A DNA stretch of 64,000 nucleotides, taken from Mycocentrospora acerina (lineage: Eukaryota > Ascomycota > Dothideomycetes > Pleosporales). Where the stretch lies: the NCBI GenBank assembly GCA_022701365.1, contig JAKUHH010000035.1, positions 154,519 to 218,518 of the forward strand, given 5' to 3'. Shown here piece after piece: positions 34,733 through 47,014 of this stretch (its first letter is position 1; every line of letters begins with the position of its first letter). Below the pieces are notes generated by a model. That model worked only from the letters and a program-made list of their open reading frames with translations. It had not been told where the DNA came from and searched no databases. A program made the translations under genes and the position numbers.

Positions 34733-37171
34733 ATTTTAGAAATAGAGAGGGCATAATTACGAGTTTAACGAAAACATTTTCTATTTTTTAATGTGATTTA
34801 AAGAAAATGATGAAATTTCATTTAGCAATCACTGCACTCGAGTCACAACTGATACGTAAGAAAAGAATGTTGAACAGGCTCATAGCAACCCTTTCCCTGC
34901 ATTGCCATTCAAATTACTTCAAAGAATAGAGGAAATATTTGCCTTCATCTGTTTAAAGTTTCTAGTTGTTCTACGATGCTATGGTGAGTCTCTATCGGCC
35001 AAGTTCGCAGATGTCTACATTTAAGATGCAGGAATACAATGTGTATGGAGTGAAACAGAACAAATTAATGTCTGACTTTCATTAGTGTTCACTATCTGTG
35101 TGAAAGATACGTATTTCGAATGAAAATTTTCTGTTCATATGATGTGCAATGTAACCTTGGCATTTAGTCATCGGGAGTGAATGGAAGACTAATCTAAATG
35201 TGGTCGTGTTACTATCAAGGCATGCTAAGTCCAGCAGAACCAGAGTTCCAAAAGATGCACATCTTCAATCGTAGGGATATTGCGCACGGACCGATGGCGT
35301 GACATGACGAGGGGCCTGATGTACCCAATGATCAATCCGATTTGTCGGTGTGAAGCAGTATCAGTCCGGTGAGCTTTATCGGGATGCAGACACTTTAACA
35401 CGTATTGCTCACCCATACTACAAAGAAGGATCAACTCCACTATGAGTGGTTAGCCTGATTCTCATGTTGGCTGTGTCCATACTGGTATTGTGAGTCGATC
35501 ACGGTATGAGGCCACTCTTTAAGCTTTCATTTACCAATTGATAGCGGGCCCCAAAGAACCAATGAGTTTTCCAGGGAGAGCTTACCAATGGAAACGCAGC
35601 AGATTATAACAGTGCAAATTATGAGCACATTCCTTTGGTACGTACCATGGGCAGCAACATGCACAGACAAGTGTTTGAATCGGGGAGGCGACCAATCCAA
35701 TACTTGCTGAAGACTATGTCGTCCTGACAATCATGCCGACTCTGACATTTGCCTTCTTGCTTGCTTTTTGTTCATTATTATGTCACATTGTTTGAATGGT
35801 CGATTGACTAAGAGTTGGCATTTCATCTGGGTTTACCTAAGGAACCTTGTTTTGGAATCGAGAAAGTTACTCATAATGCGTAATCTTTCGGCAGTTCCTT
35901 CGCGGATCGGCCGGTTCAGATGTATCCGCTGACTTATTTAATCCCTAAAGATGAGATAAATAGCGGTTATTGACGCTAACCACTTCTTTAACGTGTGTTC
36001 TTAGTATTGAAAGTGACGTAAAGTTTGCGCAAAATCTGTACATAGTGGATGTACCGCGAATCAGCATCCTTCCTTGCTGTCATTGGTGAGAAAGCTGTCT
36101 ATTTCTTGGTATATGGATATCATGGCACAACATTCAGAATCACGAGGTATCTTGGTCTCTCCCAGTCATCATCGGTAGCAATTTTTCTCTGGGCAGAGCG
36201 AACATTCCTGTCCACAGCCTTACCTTCTGAGCCAGTAAGCGGAAGCAAGAAGTAATTTTTTGTCTGCAACAAGGAAAGCGTCTCTTTCTACAAATCAACC
36301 TCAAATTAAACATAATATACGAAAAATGGCTCATAGAAGCTAGTGTCTCAAGACTTTTGGGTATCCAAAATTAGCAGGCCTTTAGCTCATCGAAAATATG
36401 TGCGGTTATTTCACTAGGGTTTCGGCGTCGGGAGGGTTCACGATACTGCCATTGAGCGCATCATGCTACGTGGCCAATTAGCGGGTGTAACGTCGAGCTG
36501 CCGTGACTCCTTTTACAACTCCAGACTTTGCTCCGAAATTCAATGGTTTCAGGGCCAAAGAGTTTGAGTGCAGCAATTTCAGGTAGTCCAGAGCTAGGTG
36601 CTTCACTGCATTCACATATCTTTAGTTTCCATCTTGCTACAAACTGTCTCATTCCGGGGCAGATCATCCATCTCATTCACTTCTTATGACACTTGGTCTG
36701 CCGCTGAATGAACTAAATCTGCATGTCTTGTGGTACCGGAAATTCAAGTGTGGTTGGCTGAAGTCCTAGAGTAGGGAAAGATGCAGGGTTGTAATTGAAG
36801 GGAAGGATGAGCTTAAGACATTTACATCTTTCTTATTCGAAAAAGTTTTTCTAGTTTATCCAGTTAAGATTAGTACTTGCACTAGTATATCTGCATTAGA
36901 AAACCGACTTTTTTTATTAATTTACAAGTACCCACCTATTAGAAACAGATCGAAGACCAAACTTATCAAAATCATTGATATTGAACTAGCAATGATAAAA
37001 CTCTAGTTCTAGACTTAAGCTCAAGTAAGATTACGCTTGCATTTAGTAAGCTACCCTTGAAATTTTAACGTTAATCTAATCATGCATGAAGAACAGAATT
37101 CAGAGTATAGAGCTCTAGGGTGACAGCCTTCAAAACTGTAGATACAATGAGCACACGCTGGATCTAGTATT
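34733..37171. other. 2.4-kb gene-free stretch
   Basis: Only short overlapping frames occur (for example 35225-35440 and 35527-35730 on the minus strand, 36049-36255 on the plus strand). None shows a domain, splice-joined series or signal peptide. AT content rises towards 36900-37150. Confidence 0.5.
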
Positions 37172-38173
37172 CTAATAGTTTTCCGCAAAACGCTGCGCCT
37201 CCAGCATCTTCATTTGCCACATATCTCGAACTTCCTGCGGTCCTTCGGCCCAGAATTTTCCGTGCAAACCGTGAACGCCAAACTCCAAGTCCTTTTCGTT
37301 TACAAAGTTTGCACTCCACTTCCAGTTCAGTTCTTTCCAAGGCATTGGCCCACCCCTTCTGAAGACGTAATTCAACATGTCTTGTTCCATCAAGACGGTG
37401 GAGAAGCGGCCCTCACGCTTCATAACTGTTGTCAGGTGATTGAACATGTTTTGGTCGGGAGCAATTACGAAGAATCCGGCATTTGCATACTCTTTTTTCA
37501 AGGGCGGGAAAGGATGATCGAATCCTCCATTTTCAGACCGTGCTGCAAAGAGCCATCGCTGGGGAAGCGGTCCTTCGTCTACTTTGATCTCCTTAGAACG
37601 CGAATAGAGAGTTGGATTCGTATATTCAACAGCTGGATCCTTGAACACGTCATCCATAGGGTACATTACGAATACGTCAGCGTCTATGTAGAGAATCCTC
37701 TTGAATTCAGTCCTTTCGAAGATTCGTAGTTTGGTGAACTGTTCCGACCAACGTGGATTTCCACTGTGTATCCAGCTTGGTAGGTCTACATTTTTTGCTG
37801 TTATTAACGTCGCTCCAAGATTTTGGAGATTCTCTCTTTTGTTTTCCGATAATCCCTCCCCACAAAGCACAACGAATGATATCTGAGGGTTCGTGATTCG
37901 AGTAAATGGGTCATGTAAAAGTTGATACGTAAGTAGACGTGTTAAATTGAAGTAGGTATCATCGCCAGCTTGGCCGGTGAGGAATGTTGCTATCGCAAAA
38001 TCCGGCGTAGATTGGAGAGCGGGGCGAGCGTGGGGATGTAGTAAATCAGAAGTCGAGCTTTTGTAATGGTCGTGAAATCGATTGGTCCGGCATAATGTTA
38101 TTGTTGTGTACAAAGCTGCCGTTACAAAAGCAAGTGCAAGTAGTATATTAGGCCTGCGCAGCATAGTGTCCAT
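37172..38173 (-). CDS. GT8-family glycosyltransferase, type II membrane
   Basis: Intronless, 333 aa. A short cytoplasmic start (MDTMLRRPN) precedes one signal-anchor helix (about 10-28), then a lumenal catalytic domain, as in Golgi glycosyltransferases. Motifs are FAIATFLTGQAGDDTYF at the nucleotide-sugar entry, then RILYIDADVFVMYPMDDVF containing the DxD metal/nucleotide site (about 164-166). EYANAGFFVIAPDQNMF and GVHGLHGKFW near the C-terminus follow. This is the glycogenin/galactinol-synthase-like branch of GT8; the donor and acceptor are not determined. The start fits the anchor and the frame is intact. Neighbours give no clue to its pathway. Confidence 0.92.
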   Translation of the reverse strand: MDTMLRRPNILLALAFVTAALYTTITLCRTNRFHDHYKSSTSDLLHPHARPALQSTPDFAIATFLTGQAGDDTYFNLTRLLTYQLLHDPFTRITNPQISFVVLCGEGLSENKRENLQNLGATLITAKNVDLPSWIHSGNPRWSEQFTKLRIFERTEFKRILYIDADVFVMYPMDDVFKDPAVEYTNPTLYSRSKEIKVDEGPLPQRWLFAARSENGGFDHPFPPLKKEYANAGFFVIAPDQNMFNHLTTVMKREGRFSTVLMEQDMLNYVFRRGGPMPWKELNWKWSANFVNEKDLEFGVHGLHGKFWAEGPQEVRDMWQMKMLEAQRFAENY

Positions 38174-40368
38174 TGAACCGGTAATAGAAGGGGAGCGAGA
38201 GTGACACTAGATATATAGGGATGTCACCAAGATCGGAGGAAAAAGCACAGTGCTTTAGGCTTTTAAAGCATCCTAGCGTTGAGGGAACTTATATAACACC
38301 GTTGACGCTACGCTCTACTATCTAACCATTCTCGATACTGTTCCAGAGTCTCAGTGCAAATCAGCACACGACGCTGTAACACCTGGTCAGGGGTTATTAG
38401 CTGAATTCAAGAGGACGCTAGTGTACCACAACGCAGGTTCGCGAAACCTTACAGCTTGTAGGGCTTGCCGTAGCGTTTCTTAGTCACGGTCTAACGACGC
38501 AGCTGTTATACTTTTTTTCGTCAAAAGTACACATTTCAAAATCAGTCGAAATTACATCTGATCACCGCTAGCCAGACCCTTCAAAATTGCCTTTAAATTT
38601 AGTCGTATTTACGAAAATTTGATGTTGAGATCGACGTTTGTGTGAGGATGTGGCCAAATCAATTTACTTTAGCGTAGAAGCTGTGCGCCACATCCCCCAC
38701 AACCCGCTGTACGCGAAGTGATCTCGGCGCCACGATTCCTTTCAGGCTGACACGAGTTGTGTGCCAGTTTCGAATTTGACGGCTATGTAAGAGTAAACAT
38801 AATCCTTCCTTAACAAAGTAACACATTATATGCACCTTGGACGAAATTATGTGACCTCCAATAAACAGCGCGTGATCAAGATAGACATCTAATGCGACAA
38901 TAAAGGTGAGTTGGAAGGCCCAGCATGTCGGTTATAGGGGTAAAAAAGGAGGAGCCCTCCATCTAGTAGCCAAACTAAATTTACTAATGCACGAGAATGC
39001 TACACTTTTGAGACTTTACAAGTGTAACGGTCTCTGGATTCCATCCGATTGCTACACGATTCTGCGAAAAAGAGAAGATACAAGCTTCGCGTGGAGATAT
39101 GTTTGCAGACTAATTGGTAGAACCTGAATCCCCTAGGCCCCTGACAATAGTAGCTAAGGACAAACGGAAAAGACCGAAGTAAGACGATTGAGAATTCGTC
39201 TAGTTGTACAGCTTCCCTAGTATTGTCAATGGCTCATGCAAGCTCTCGGGTACTTGTATCCAGCACCTGTTGCGCTTTCGAGCGCAGGACTGAGAGTGCT
39301 AATGAAGATGATTATTATCTTCTTCCCTCCTTCTTTTAATTCTGACTTAATTTAATTTTCAATTCGATACTTGCATCCTCTGATCGTCAACTTATGGATG
39401 GTGGAGAAACTTAAGAAGTCGCATAACGCCAAGACGAAATGTTCTTTTAATACCTATTAGCCAGAACAAAATTTAAAAGTTGAACTCAATGTTGCAGTAA
39501 TGCAATATTGCCCATGCTATTTATACGAAAGCATTTTTTGTACAATATCTTCAATCAACATTATGTAATCGCAAAAAAGGTGAATCCGCAGCCATGGTTT
39601 TTAAATAAACGCTAGTATTTGCATGGCACGTAGATGGTGACAAAAACCGCAGCGCAATCAAATTTTGCTACTGTTTCTCCCTTTTACCGTTAAGAAATGA
39701 ACAAATTGCGAGTTGCATTTCTCTTCTTCTGTATTTAATTGCTTTTAGTGCATTTTCAGAGTTTGTTTTCTGCAGAACAAAGCCTAACATCTTCTAACCA
39801 GATAGTGCGATAACTGAAGATCCTTTTTAAAAAGCAATTTTCCTGCATGCAGATACAGGAGACACATGATACATATCAGAACACCATAACGTCATAATAT
39901 TAATACCTCACTGCCAGATATTACTGGTCTATAACTTTCCCGCGAAGATTGCTGACGAGAAAAAGTTCTAATAATCGCTTGCTAATCGATATTATTCATC
40001 AATGTACATTTTGATTGAAGATTCGCTTGATGCTTCATCGTGTGATTGGCGACCTGGAGTGGGTATGATAATCTAAACGAGGACCATGAATGTGAGGTGA
40101 AAGCTGAACTGATAACTACAAGTTCTGGACCTACGGTACTACCTTAATATTCCATAGCATATCCTTCAATCAAGACATAAAAACAACTTCAGAGTCCAAA
40201 AATATCTGGACTTCTTGCCAACAAACTAAGGCATAATTACCAACAAAGACTGGATAAAGCAGCTCTTTGGTGAGAGAACAACCGGAGGAGGAATTTACCT
40301 TTATTATCAGTTTACGAACACAAATTGATATGGACGCAGGGTGCCCATGTGCTCACACACGTGATAGT
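38174..40368. other. Gene-free AT-leaning stretch
   Basis: No supported gene. Words such as AACGCTAG and GCGTTGACG recur in the first 300 bp. A 73-codon plus frame at 38906 is unrecognised. The stretch around 40265-40310 resembles part of an insert inside the LINE relic near 56206-56304 (shared words around GAGAGAACAACC / GAGGGAACAACC). Confidence 0.45.
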
Positions 40369-40470
40369 TGTCAGGACATAGCTGTTTCCCACTGTGCCAT
40401 GCAAGCCAAAAAGGTACTATGATCTATCACTGATAGACTACGAGATAGAATAGTACATATTCTCTGTGTA
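40369..40470 (+). repeat. Dispersed repeat copy A (TGTCAGGACA... family)
   Basis: About 100 bp sharing the near-invariant core TGCCATGCAAGCCAAAAAG with copies at 49138-49235 (+) and 55029-55138 (-). The order of blocks is the same in all three: GGACA(C/T)A, the core, GGTACTATGATCTATCA, then GATAGAA. The 5' TGTCAGGACA end suggests a fragment of an LTR or other element terminus. Confidence 0.75.
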
Positions 40471-41819
40471 CAAGCTAACCAGGCTTTGCTACAGGTTAGG
40501 GTAACAATTTCTGACAATAGTATACTACTGTTGGTTGATGCATTCTTTCAGTTTTCTTGCAGAAGCTCAAAATATAAAATTTAATATGGCTGTAAGAACT
40601 CGTCAAACCTCACGAATTACAGTAAGTAAAGTGTCTGTATAGCATACGTGTATTTACTTAACAAATTACTACCTCTATAGTAGGATTCTAGTAGGATATA
40701 TATATTTATCTCTTAAGGTCTACTAGCCCCCTACAGATAACCTAGATCCCCTTTTTAGCTAACATAGTGGGCCGGTACAGCCCCTATAGGGACCTGGTAC
40801 TCTTGAATGACTCAAGATACCTCTTGGGGAGGCGTGTTCCTGACAATGGCCCTAGCGGACAGTTTGTGAGCTCCACATTCTTTATAGTCATATGGGCGCC
40901 ACTTTATCTTTTCTAGTCCTGATGAACAGAAAAGTACAGATGTACTATTACTTGTGTGAGTACATGACCACCTACTACCTACATAGTTTCCTATTTCCGC
41001 ATTCCTACTAGTGCATCAATTTTGTCTCTGATTGTTCCCTCCAAATTACGTCAAAAACGCTGACTCATCCGTTGAGCCTAACGAGATCAGTATACTTTTT
41101 GCGTTTAGTTTCTACTTCATTTGCAGGATTGCGCGAGATTGTTTTTTCCATTAAAGCCTTGAATCGTGAAATTCAAGCATATGAATGTCAATGTGTAAAT
41201 GCGACAAACTTTATCTTGCCTACGGTTTGAGCTTACACATGCGACACGTTATTGCTAATGTTAAACACCTAAAAACGTAAGAGACTTAAGGAGAGACTCT
41301 ACGTATACATTCCGTTTTTGTTAATCAACCGCTGTATTTGGCCAATTTATTAGGCCAACGCTAAAACTGAGTGCGACCCCTGCTACAAATGAGCGCTAGA
41401 AATCTTAGACGTAAAGAAGTTAGATAACGCTACAACGCTCAGTATTCTTACTACTGATGAGGCATTTATTCTGATCAGATTAGCCGCGCCAACCCCTTAG
41501 ACATTTCTCAAGAGCAAGCATTTTTTAAGATTCATTTAACGAAAATTATCTTCCGCGAGGTTGAAATGATCTTTAATGTTTTCTAATCTGGCATTTGAAA
41601 GGTATGCACGCCTGATGGTTGCAAAAAAAGGGCCATGTGTCGCCATAAACGAAGACAGAATTAGGAAGGATGCTGACAAATCTGCCATGGTGTAAACATT
41701 CAAACTGAAATTAAATTCATTTTTGAAACAGAGTAGGGAGTCGTTATCATTCGACATTAATTGAGCAAAGATGTCACTGCATTTACAAAATCAAATTATT
41801 TACCACGCCTGAACGCAAA
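40471..41819. other. Gene-free stretch
   Basis: AT-rich, with a less AT-rich island at 40720-40880. A 73-codon minus frame (41536-41757) is unsupported. No domain or repeat beyond the copy just upstream was recognised. Confidence 0.45.
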
Positions 41820-42747
41820 ATGTTCTCATCAACCCCTCTAAACCCTACCCTAGTCGACATTGGCACCCACTCCCTCGCCCTCTATGCCCATGGCCCTGAA
41901 TCTAGCAGCTCTAAAGATCCGGTTATTCATTTCATCTCAGGTGTGGTAAGCAGCAGCTTTGTCTGGGCTGCCGTGACGCGGCTTCTCCCCCAATGCTGCG
42001 TAGCTACACTTACGACCGTTCTGGTTATGGTAGCTCTGAGCTTTCGCCGCTTGCGCCCACAGCCGAAAATACTGCTTTGTAACTTTCCCTTTTGATTGAA
42101 AAATGTCCTATCAAAAACCCATTAATACTTGTTGGGCACTCCTGGGCCGGCGTTCTCGTGCGTGAATTTGTTAATTTTACTGGAAACAGTTCGCATATTG
42201 CTAGCTCAGTTCTCGTCGACGCCAATCATAAGACCAACCTACAGATACTGAATGTTTTGGACGCGAACCTAGAAGCTATATTTATGGGCGTCAATTATTT
42301 CTCCGGCCAGGGGCTCAAGGACAATCACAAGTTGACACAAGACGAGTGGAAAGTGTTTATCAGCGATGAGTCAACAACGAAGTTCAAGCTGCAAGAGAAC
42401 AGAGAAGATAATGAGGCGTACACACAAAATTTTAAGACCTTAAGGAAAAAAAATTAGAAAAGAGGCAGCCTCTATTTAGAGAAAAACCAGTGTATGTTGT
42501 TGGAGGCGTGCGGAGTAGGGACTAGAATAGAATGTATATTGCTGGCGTTAAGAAGGGTAATAGAACGAAAGAGAAGAGAAACTTTGCCATAGAGATACTA
42601 AGGACGGCTGATGAAAAAAGTGAGAGCCTCATGAAAGAACATCTGAAACTTTCTACAAAGGGGAAACTTGTATTTGCACATAAGAGTGAGCACTTCGTCC
42701 AGTTGACTGAGCCAAATTTAGTTGCTAATGGAGTGAAAGGGGTTTAA
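41820..42747 (+). pseudogene. Broken alpha/beta hydrolase
   Basis: The segment reads as an alpha/beta-hydrolase spread over frames. It runs LVDIGTHSLALYAHGPE and IHFISGVVSSSFVWAAVTRL, then a frameshift near 41990. LRSYTYDRSGYGSSELSPLA and an in-frame TAA near 42080 follow, then LILVGHSWAGVLVREFVN, whose GHSWAG is the nucleophile elbow. A stop near 42455 and remnants ending KGKLVFAHKSEHFVQLTEP, which carries the expected catalytic His (SEHFVQ), complete it. At least one frameshift and two stops are visible, so no full protein is possible. The intact hydrolase downstream at 43802 belongs to a different subgroup (Asp nucleophile), so this is not a duplicate of it. Confidence 0.8.
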
Positions 42748-43801
42748 ACGAAAAATAAATGTTTGTTGTTAAATAAAGAAACTAAGGGAGGCACAGTTAG
42801 ATTACATGTGCATCTCATTCCACAAGAAAATGTCGATTGCTTTTATCGTCACTAAGCAAGGAACAAACTTTACTTGGGAATTAATCAACAATGTTGAAAT
42901 TTATGAATTTGCAAATTTCTTATCGTGCTCCCTTCCAGAGGTAAAAGTCTTCCTCTACTTTCTATTACGTTCAAGGAAATTCTCCAATTTCCCAGAGATG
43001 CTCACTAAGAGAATTAAAACCAAAACAATGGCTCCCTCTACCAAAGTCGTATGTAAACAAAATAGCGTATACGTCGGGCGAAACAACAGTATACAGATCA
43101 CAGAGAGCTTCACGTATTTCGATCAAATCTACAATTGCTGCTATTTGAAGTCTTGCCCACTAATAACATCTTGTACGATATAAGGAGGTTGCCATTAGGG
43201 ATAGAGCGAAATTAGTACGTGCATAAGACAGAACTGATCTGATGCTGAAAATGCCTGTATCGGCGTTGAATATTACGGATATTTTACTTGATTTAGACAC
43301 TGGACTGGAGTATTTGTAGTCCCACCGAAATCTCAGACCTGTGCGCACGTAGCCAACATTGAAAGACCGTGATGTACAGCAATGCTACTTTGACCAAAAT
43401 TGCTTACAAAGCACAAATCTTAAGTGCTGATTGGACAGACAAGCAGTGCAGATATCGATAAGCTAGCGAGTGACGTAATTTGCATTTGAGTTACTCAAAG
43501 ACTCTGCACCACAAGCGGTCAACCTTGCGAGTACATCTTGTGGGGCTGAGAATATCCACATATAAAGTAAGCACTAATGCTGTACCCGGAAACGCGTCGC
43601 AAGCTTGTCAAGTTGTCGAAAAGTTTGATCAGTAGCAAAAATCATTTCCCCAAAACACAATGCAAACATTGTAGCGTAGCGTACGGCTGCAGCAGTTTTG
43701 ATTACGTCTCAGCGTTCTAGGCTTAGGTATATAATCCGCGAATCAGCATTTCTAAAGTCTTAATCTTTAAGCTTTGTTCTGTCTATTCAACTCAAATCAT
43801 C
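42748..43801. other. Gene-free stretch
   Basis: AT-rich interval between the broken hydrolase and the intact hydrolase. A 125-codon plus frame at 42806-43183 has no recognised domain. Confidence 0.45.
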
Positions 43802-44728
43802 ATGGCGACAGTTTTGACTTCCGATCCCTCTACTCTTTGGCTTCACCGCATCGCTATCATCACAACTTCGGCCGGAGAGTCTATCCGGATTAACTACATC
43901 GACAGTGCCAGTCTGCCCTCCGTTGAATCAAAAGGGGTGATTCTTCTCATACATGGCTTCCCTCAAACATCCCACCAATTCCGACATGTTATAACGCCAC
44001 TCTCCAATGCCGGTTACCGAATTATTACTCCCGACTACCGTGGTGCAGGCCTGTCATCGAAACCAGTGTCTGGCTACGAAAAGTCTCAAATGGCGGAGGA
44101 TCTATATTTGCTCCTCTACTCACACCTCGCAATCAAGTGCAAGGTCCACGTCGTAGGCCACGACATTGGTGGCATGATTGCATTTGCATATGCTTTGAAA
44201 TACCCAGAGAACGTAGCGAGTCTAATTTGGGGCGAATGTCCGTTGCCAGGAACTAGCACATATGAAAATGTCAAAGGGAGTCCAGATGCATTCCACTTCG
44301 TCTTTCATCAGCTTCCCGATCTGCCAGAAGCGCTGATTGTGGGTCGTGAGCGGATGTATTTGAAACACTTTTTTGATAAGCAGGCCTATAATACCGTTGC
44401 GATTACAGCAAAGGATCTTGATGTTTACACAGAAGCTTATTCGCAGCCTGGAGCAATGAGAGCGGGACTAGAGCTGTATCGCGCGTTCGAGAAAGATGCA
44501 GAAGAGAACAGGAATTGGATTAGAAAGGAAGGAAAGGTGCATGTTCCGACACTGGGAATAGCGGGAAAGGAGTTCTTGCTTGCGCCACATCTGCAGAGTA
44601 TGCTAGATGAAATGTGTGAGGAGTCTGATGTGCTCCAAGTGGAGAGATCAGGGCATTATATTGCGGAGGAGAATCCGGAGGGATTTATCGAGGGAGTGCT
44701 TGAGTTCATAGGTAAGCATGCCGCGTAG
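43802..44728 (+). CDS. Epoxide-hydrolase-like alpha/beta hydrolase
   Basis: Intronless, 308 aa, no signal peptide, so likely cytosolic. The oxyanion motif is HGFPQ (51-55), followed by PDYRGAGLSSKP (77-88). The nucleophile elbow VVGHDIGGM has Asp (about 121) rather than Ser, as in epoxide hydrolases and haloalkane/haloacetate dehalogenases. The catalytic His is in RSGHYIAEENPEGF near the end. A cap region with several Tyr lies between about 150 and 230. The Asp nucleophile argues against an esterase and favours hydrolysis of epoxides or C-halogen bonds; epoxide hydrolase is the more common fungal case. The gene looks intact and stands alone between gene-free stretches. Confidence 0.93.
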   Translation: MATVLTSDPSTLWLHRIAIITTSAGESIRINYIDSASLPSVESKGVILLIHGFPQTSHQFRHVITPLSNAGYRIITPDYRGAGLSSKPVSGYEKSQMAEDLYLLLYSHLAIKCKVHVVGHDIGGMIAFAYALKYPENVASLIWGECPLPGTSTYENVKGSPDAFHFVFHQLPDLPEALIVGRERMYLKHFFDKQAYNTVAITAKDLDVYTEAYSQPGAMRAGLELYRAFEKDAEENRNWIRKEGKVHVPTLGIAGKEFLLAPHLQSMLDEMCEESDVLQVERSGHYIAEENPEGFIEGVLEFIGKHAA

Positions 44729-47014
44729 TTATAGTTGACTTGTTCCATAAACAAATAATCATAGAGCATTGTTACTCAGAGTTTTTTTAATCATAAAATC
44801 TTCTTATATTCATATTTCACTTAGTTTAGAATTAGCTAAAAGTAATATGATGCTCATAGGTCAGCGCTGTTGCTGTTCCAACTTTCATAACGACCAACAT
44901 AAGTCGATGAATTTTCCGCTTTCCTTTTTATCTTGAAACCAGTATTTTTTTGCCAGGACTCTAAGCCAGGACAGTATACTATAACAACTGATCTGACTAG
45001 AGAAGTGTGATTGACTGTAAAATAAATATAATCGTATGCCCCTGTCTGTCCCGACTAAGCTGAGGAACGCGATTTGTGTATTGGGTAACATTTTATGGGT
45101 TTGATCAGTCGGATATAATTCAATCAGATCTCTTTTTAATTCATAATATTGAAGAGAGATGGGAGAAGAGTTGAGAAATTCCTTCGCAAGGATCAGAAAT
45201 CATAGCTAAGGTTAAATCTACTCAGCCTGAAAACTGCGTGTAAGTGATATCATTTCCAAGATCCAGCGCTGCTGCGGGGCAGTCCCCCCCTTCTCCATCT
45301 TTCCTGGCTAGTATCTTGTATGTGCCAAGTACCAAGAAATTAATAGTCTGTAAGACCAGATCATTATATTTAGTAACGCCGATAGATACCAAATGAGGTT
45401 GGAGATGAATGATAGAAGCATTTCAATTCATGAAGAAAGAGTTTGATGTTAGATACGCATTATCAACTCGTTCTTCTTGACGGGTGTAAGAATCACGACC
45501 CACCTGAGTTTAAAAAGCCTCGTTGGAAATATATTATCTATACCTTCTGCGTGCCTCCTCGGTCATTACACCTGCTTTGTACACCCGAAATATCTCATTT
45601 CAAGGTGCTTTTGAGTAGCTAGTTCGCCAAGTGTGGCCTGCTTGATTGTGAAATCTTTATGTGCACTGACTTTAGTATGCTAATTGCAAGTATTGCAATA
45701 AGGCAATTAAATTTTTACCTTACTAGGGCCTTTTACTTATTTCTTGTTCGCGCTTGCGCTGTTGTCATTGGCTGCGTCGTTTAACACAGGCGCTAAGGCC
45801 CTTCTTATGGCAGACTAGACCAAACAGAGCATTTATGAATACAATCTGTCTTGATAATCCCGTTAAGAGCTCACTTGGCTTGTGACCACGCCGTAACTGG
45901 AGGTTTTGGATGATAAATATCTGAAGTCACACTATATCTGTTTAAGGATCACTTTGTACTGTACATTTTTCTATCGACTCTCTAGGTATTGCATACTTTA
46001 CAAATCCTGCAGCCTGATCCAGGTGAAGTGACTGACATTAAGATCGAAGACTTCTCAACTTTTAACACCTATCCTATATGACGCGCACTGTAATGATTCG
46101 TGTCGCCTTGAGCCAATATTCTGGGTACTCCTTAGCAAAGAGCGGACCGAATCGAAAAAATGTTGATTAACGTGAGCTTAAACAAGGGTCTGTCCGGATC
46201 ACCGGAGTTTGTATCGAACATTACATAAAAGGATTAGATACTCTTCATGGTCTGGAGACTACCACCGATTGGTCTTGAACGGCGTTATTTACCAGTTGTA
46301 GCTATGCGAGCCGTAAACCCACGATTGCTATCTGCTCCGTCGCTTAATGCCTAGATCATATGTACGACAGTAACTGTATGTCGAACTTTAAACATAGCAA
46401 AGACAAAAAGTCTCGATCTGATGACGGAGATTTAGCATTTAATTCTAAAATGATAATAAACCTTATAAGGGTTGTACGGTGTACTCAATAACAGCTATCC
46501 TGGACTAAGCACTCTTTGTGCATATCTTGATTTATTGATCAGCCAGCAATTCAATTCGTAAATTTTACGACTAGATATCCCTATTAAGGGGTGAAATATG
46601 TTTTCCGCACGAACTTAGGCCGTTTGTAATCAACCCTAGGCCTTTGACTTGAGCGGTGTGGAGTAGAGAAAAACGATTGCACGACGTTCTAGTCATATAC
46701 GAGATTCTCATTTGGAGTTAGTGGTCATAGCTGCGATCTTTTTGATTCGATGATTAATTAACTTATCTACCAGCATCCGACGCATGCATCGCATCACATT
46801 GGGTAACGAATAAGACCGAAAAGATGTATCCTGACAGCCAAGAATTTAGATACCACCACAGCCTACCAGTAGTAAAATTGCCTAGGAGGTTCATCCGGAG
46901 CGCTCCGTAAAGCTATAAGATGAAGTGTCCTGCAAGTCATGGTGACTGTTGTGTTGTCACCACTGAATGAATATTTCGTCTTCACTTACCCAAAACAATA
47001 TTCTGTCTTTAATC
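44729..47014. other. 2.3-kb gene-free stretch
   Basis: AT-rich, short frames only, no repeat recognised. The last 50 bases precede the chosen start of the GMC gene; an upstream in-frame ATG lies at 46967. Confidence 0.5.
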
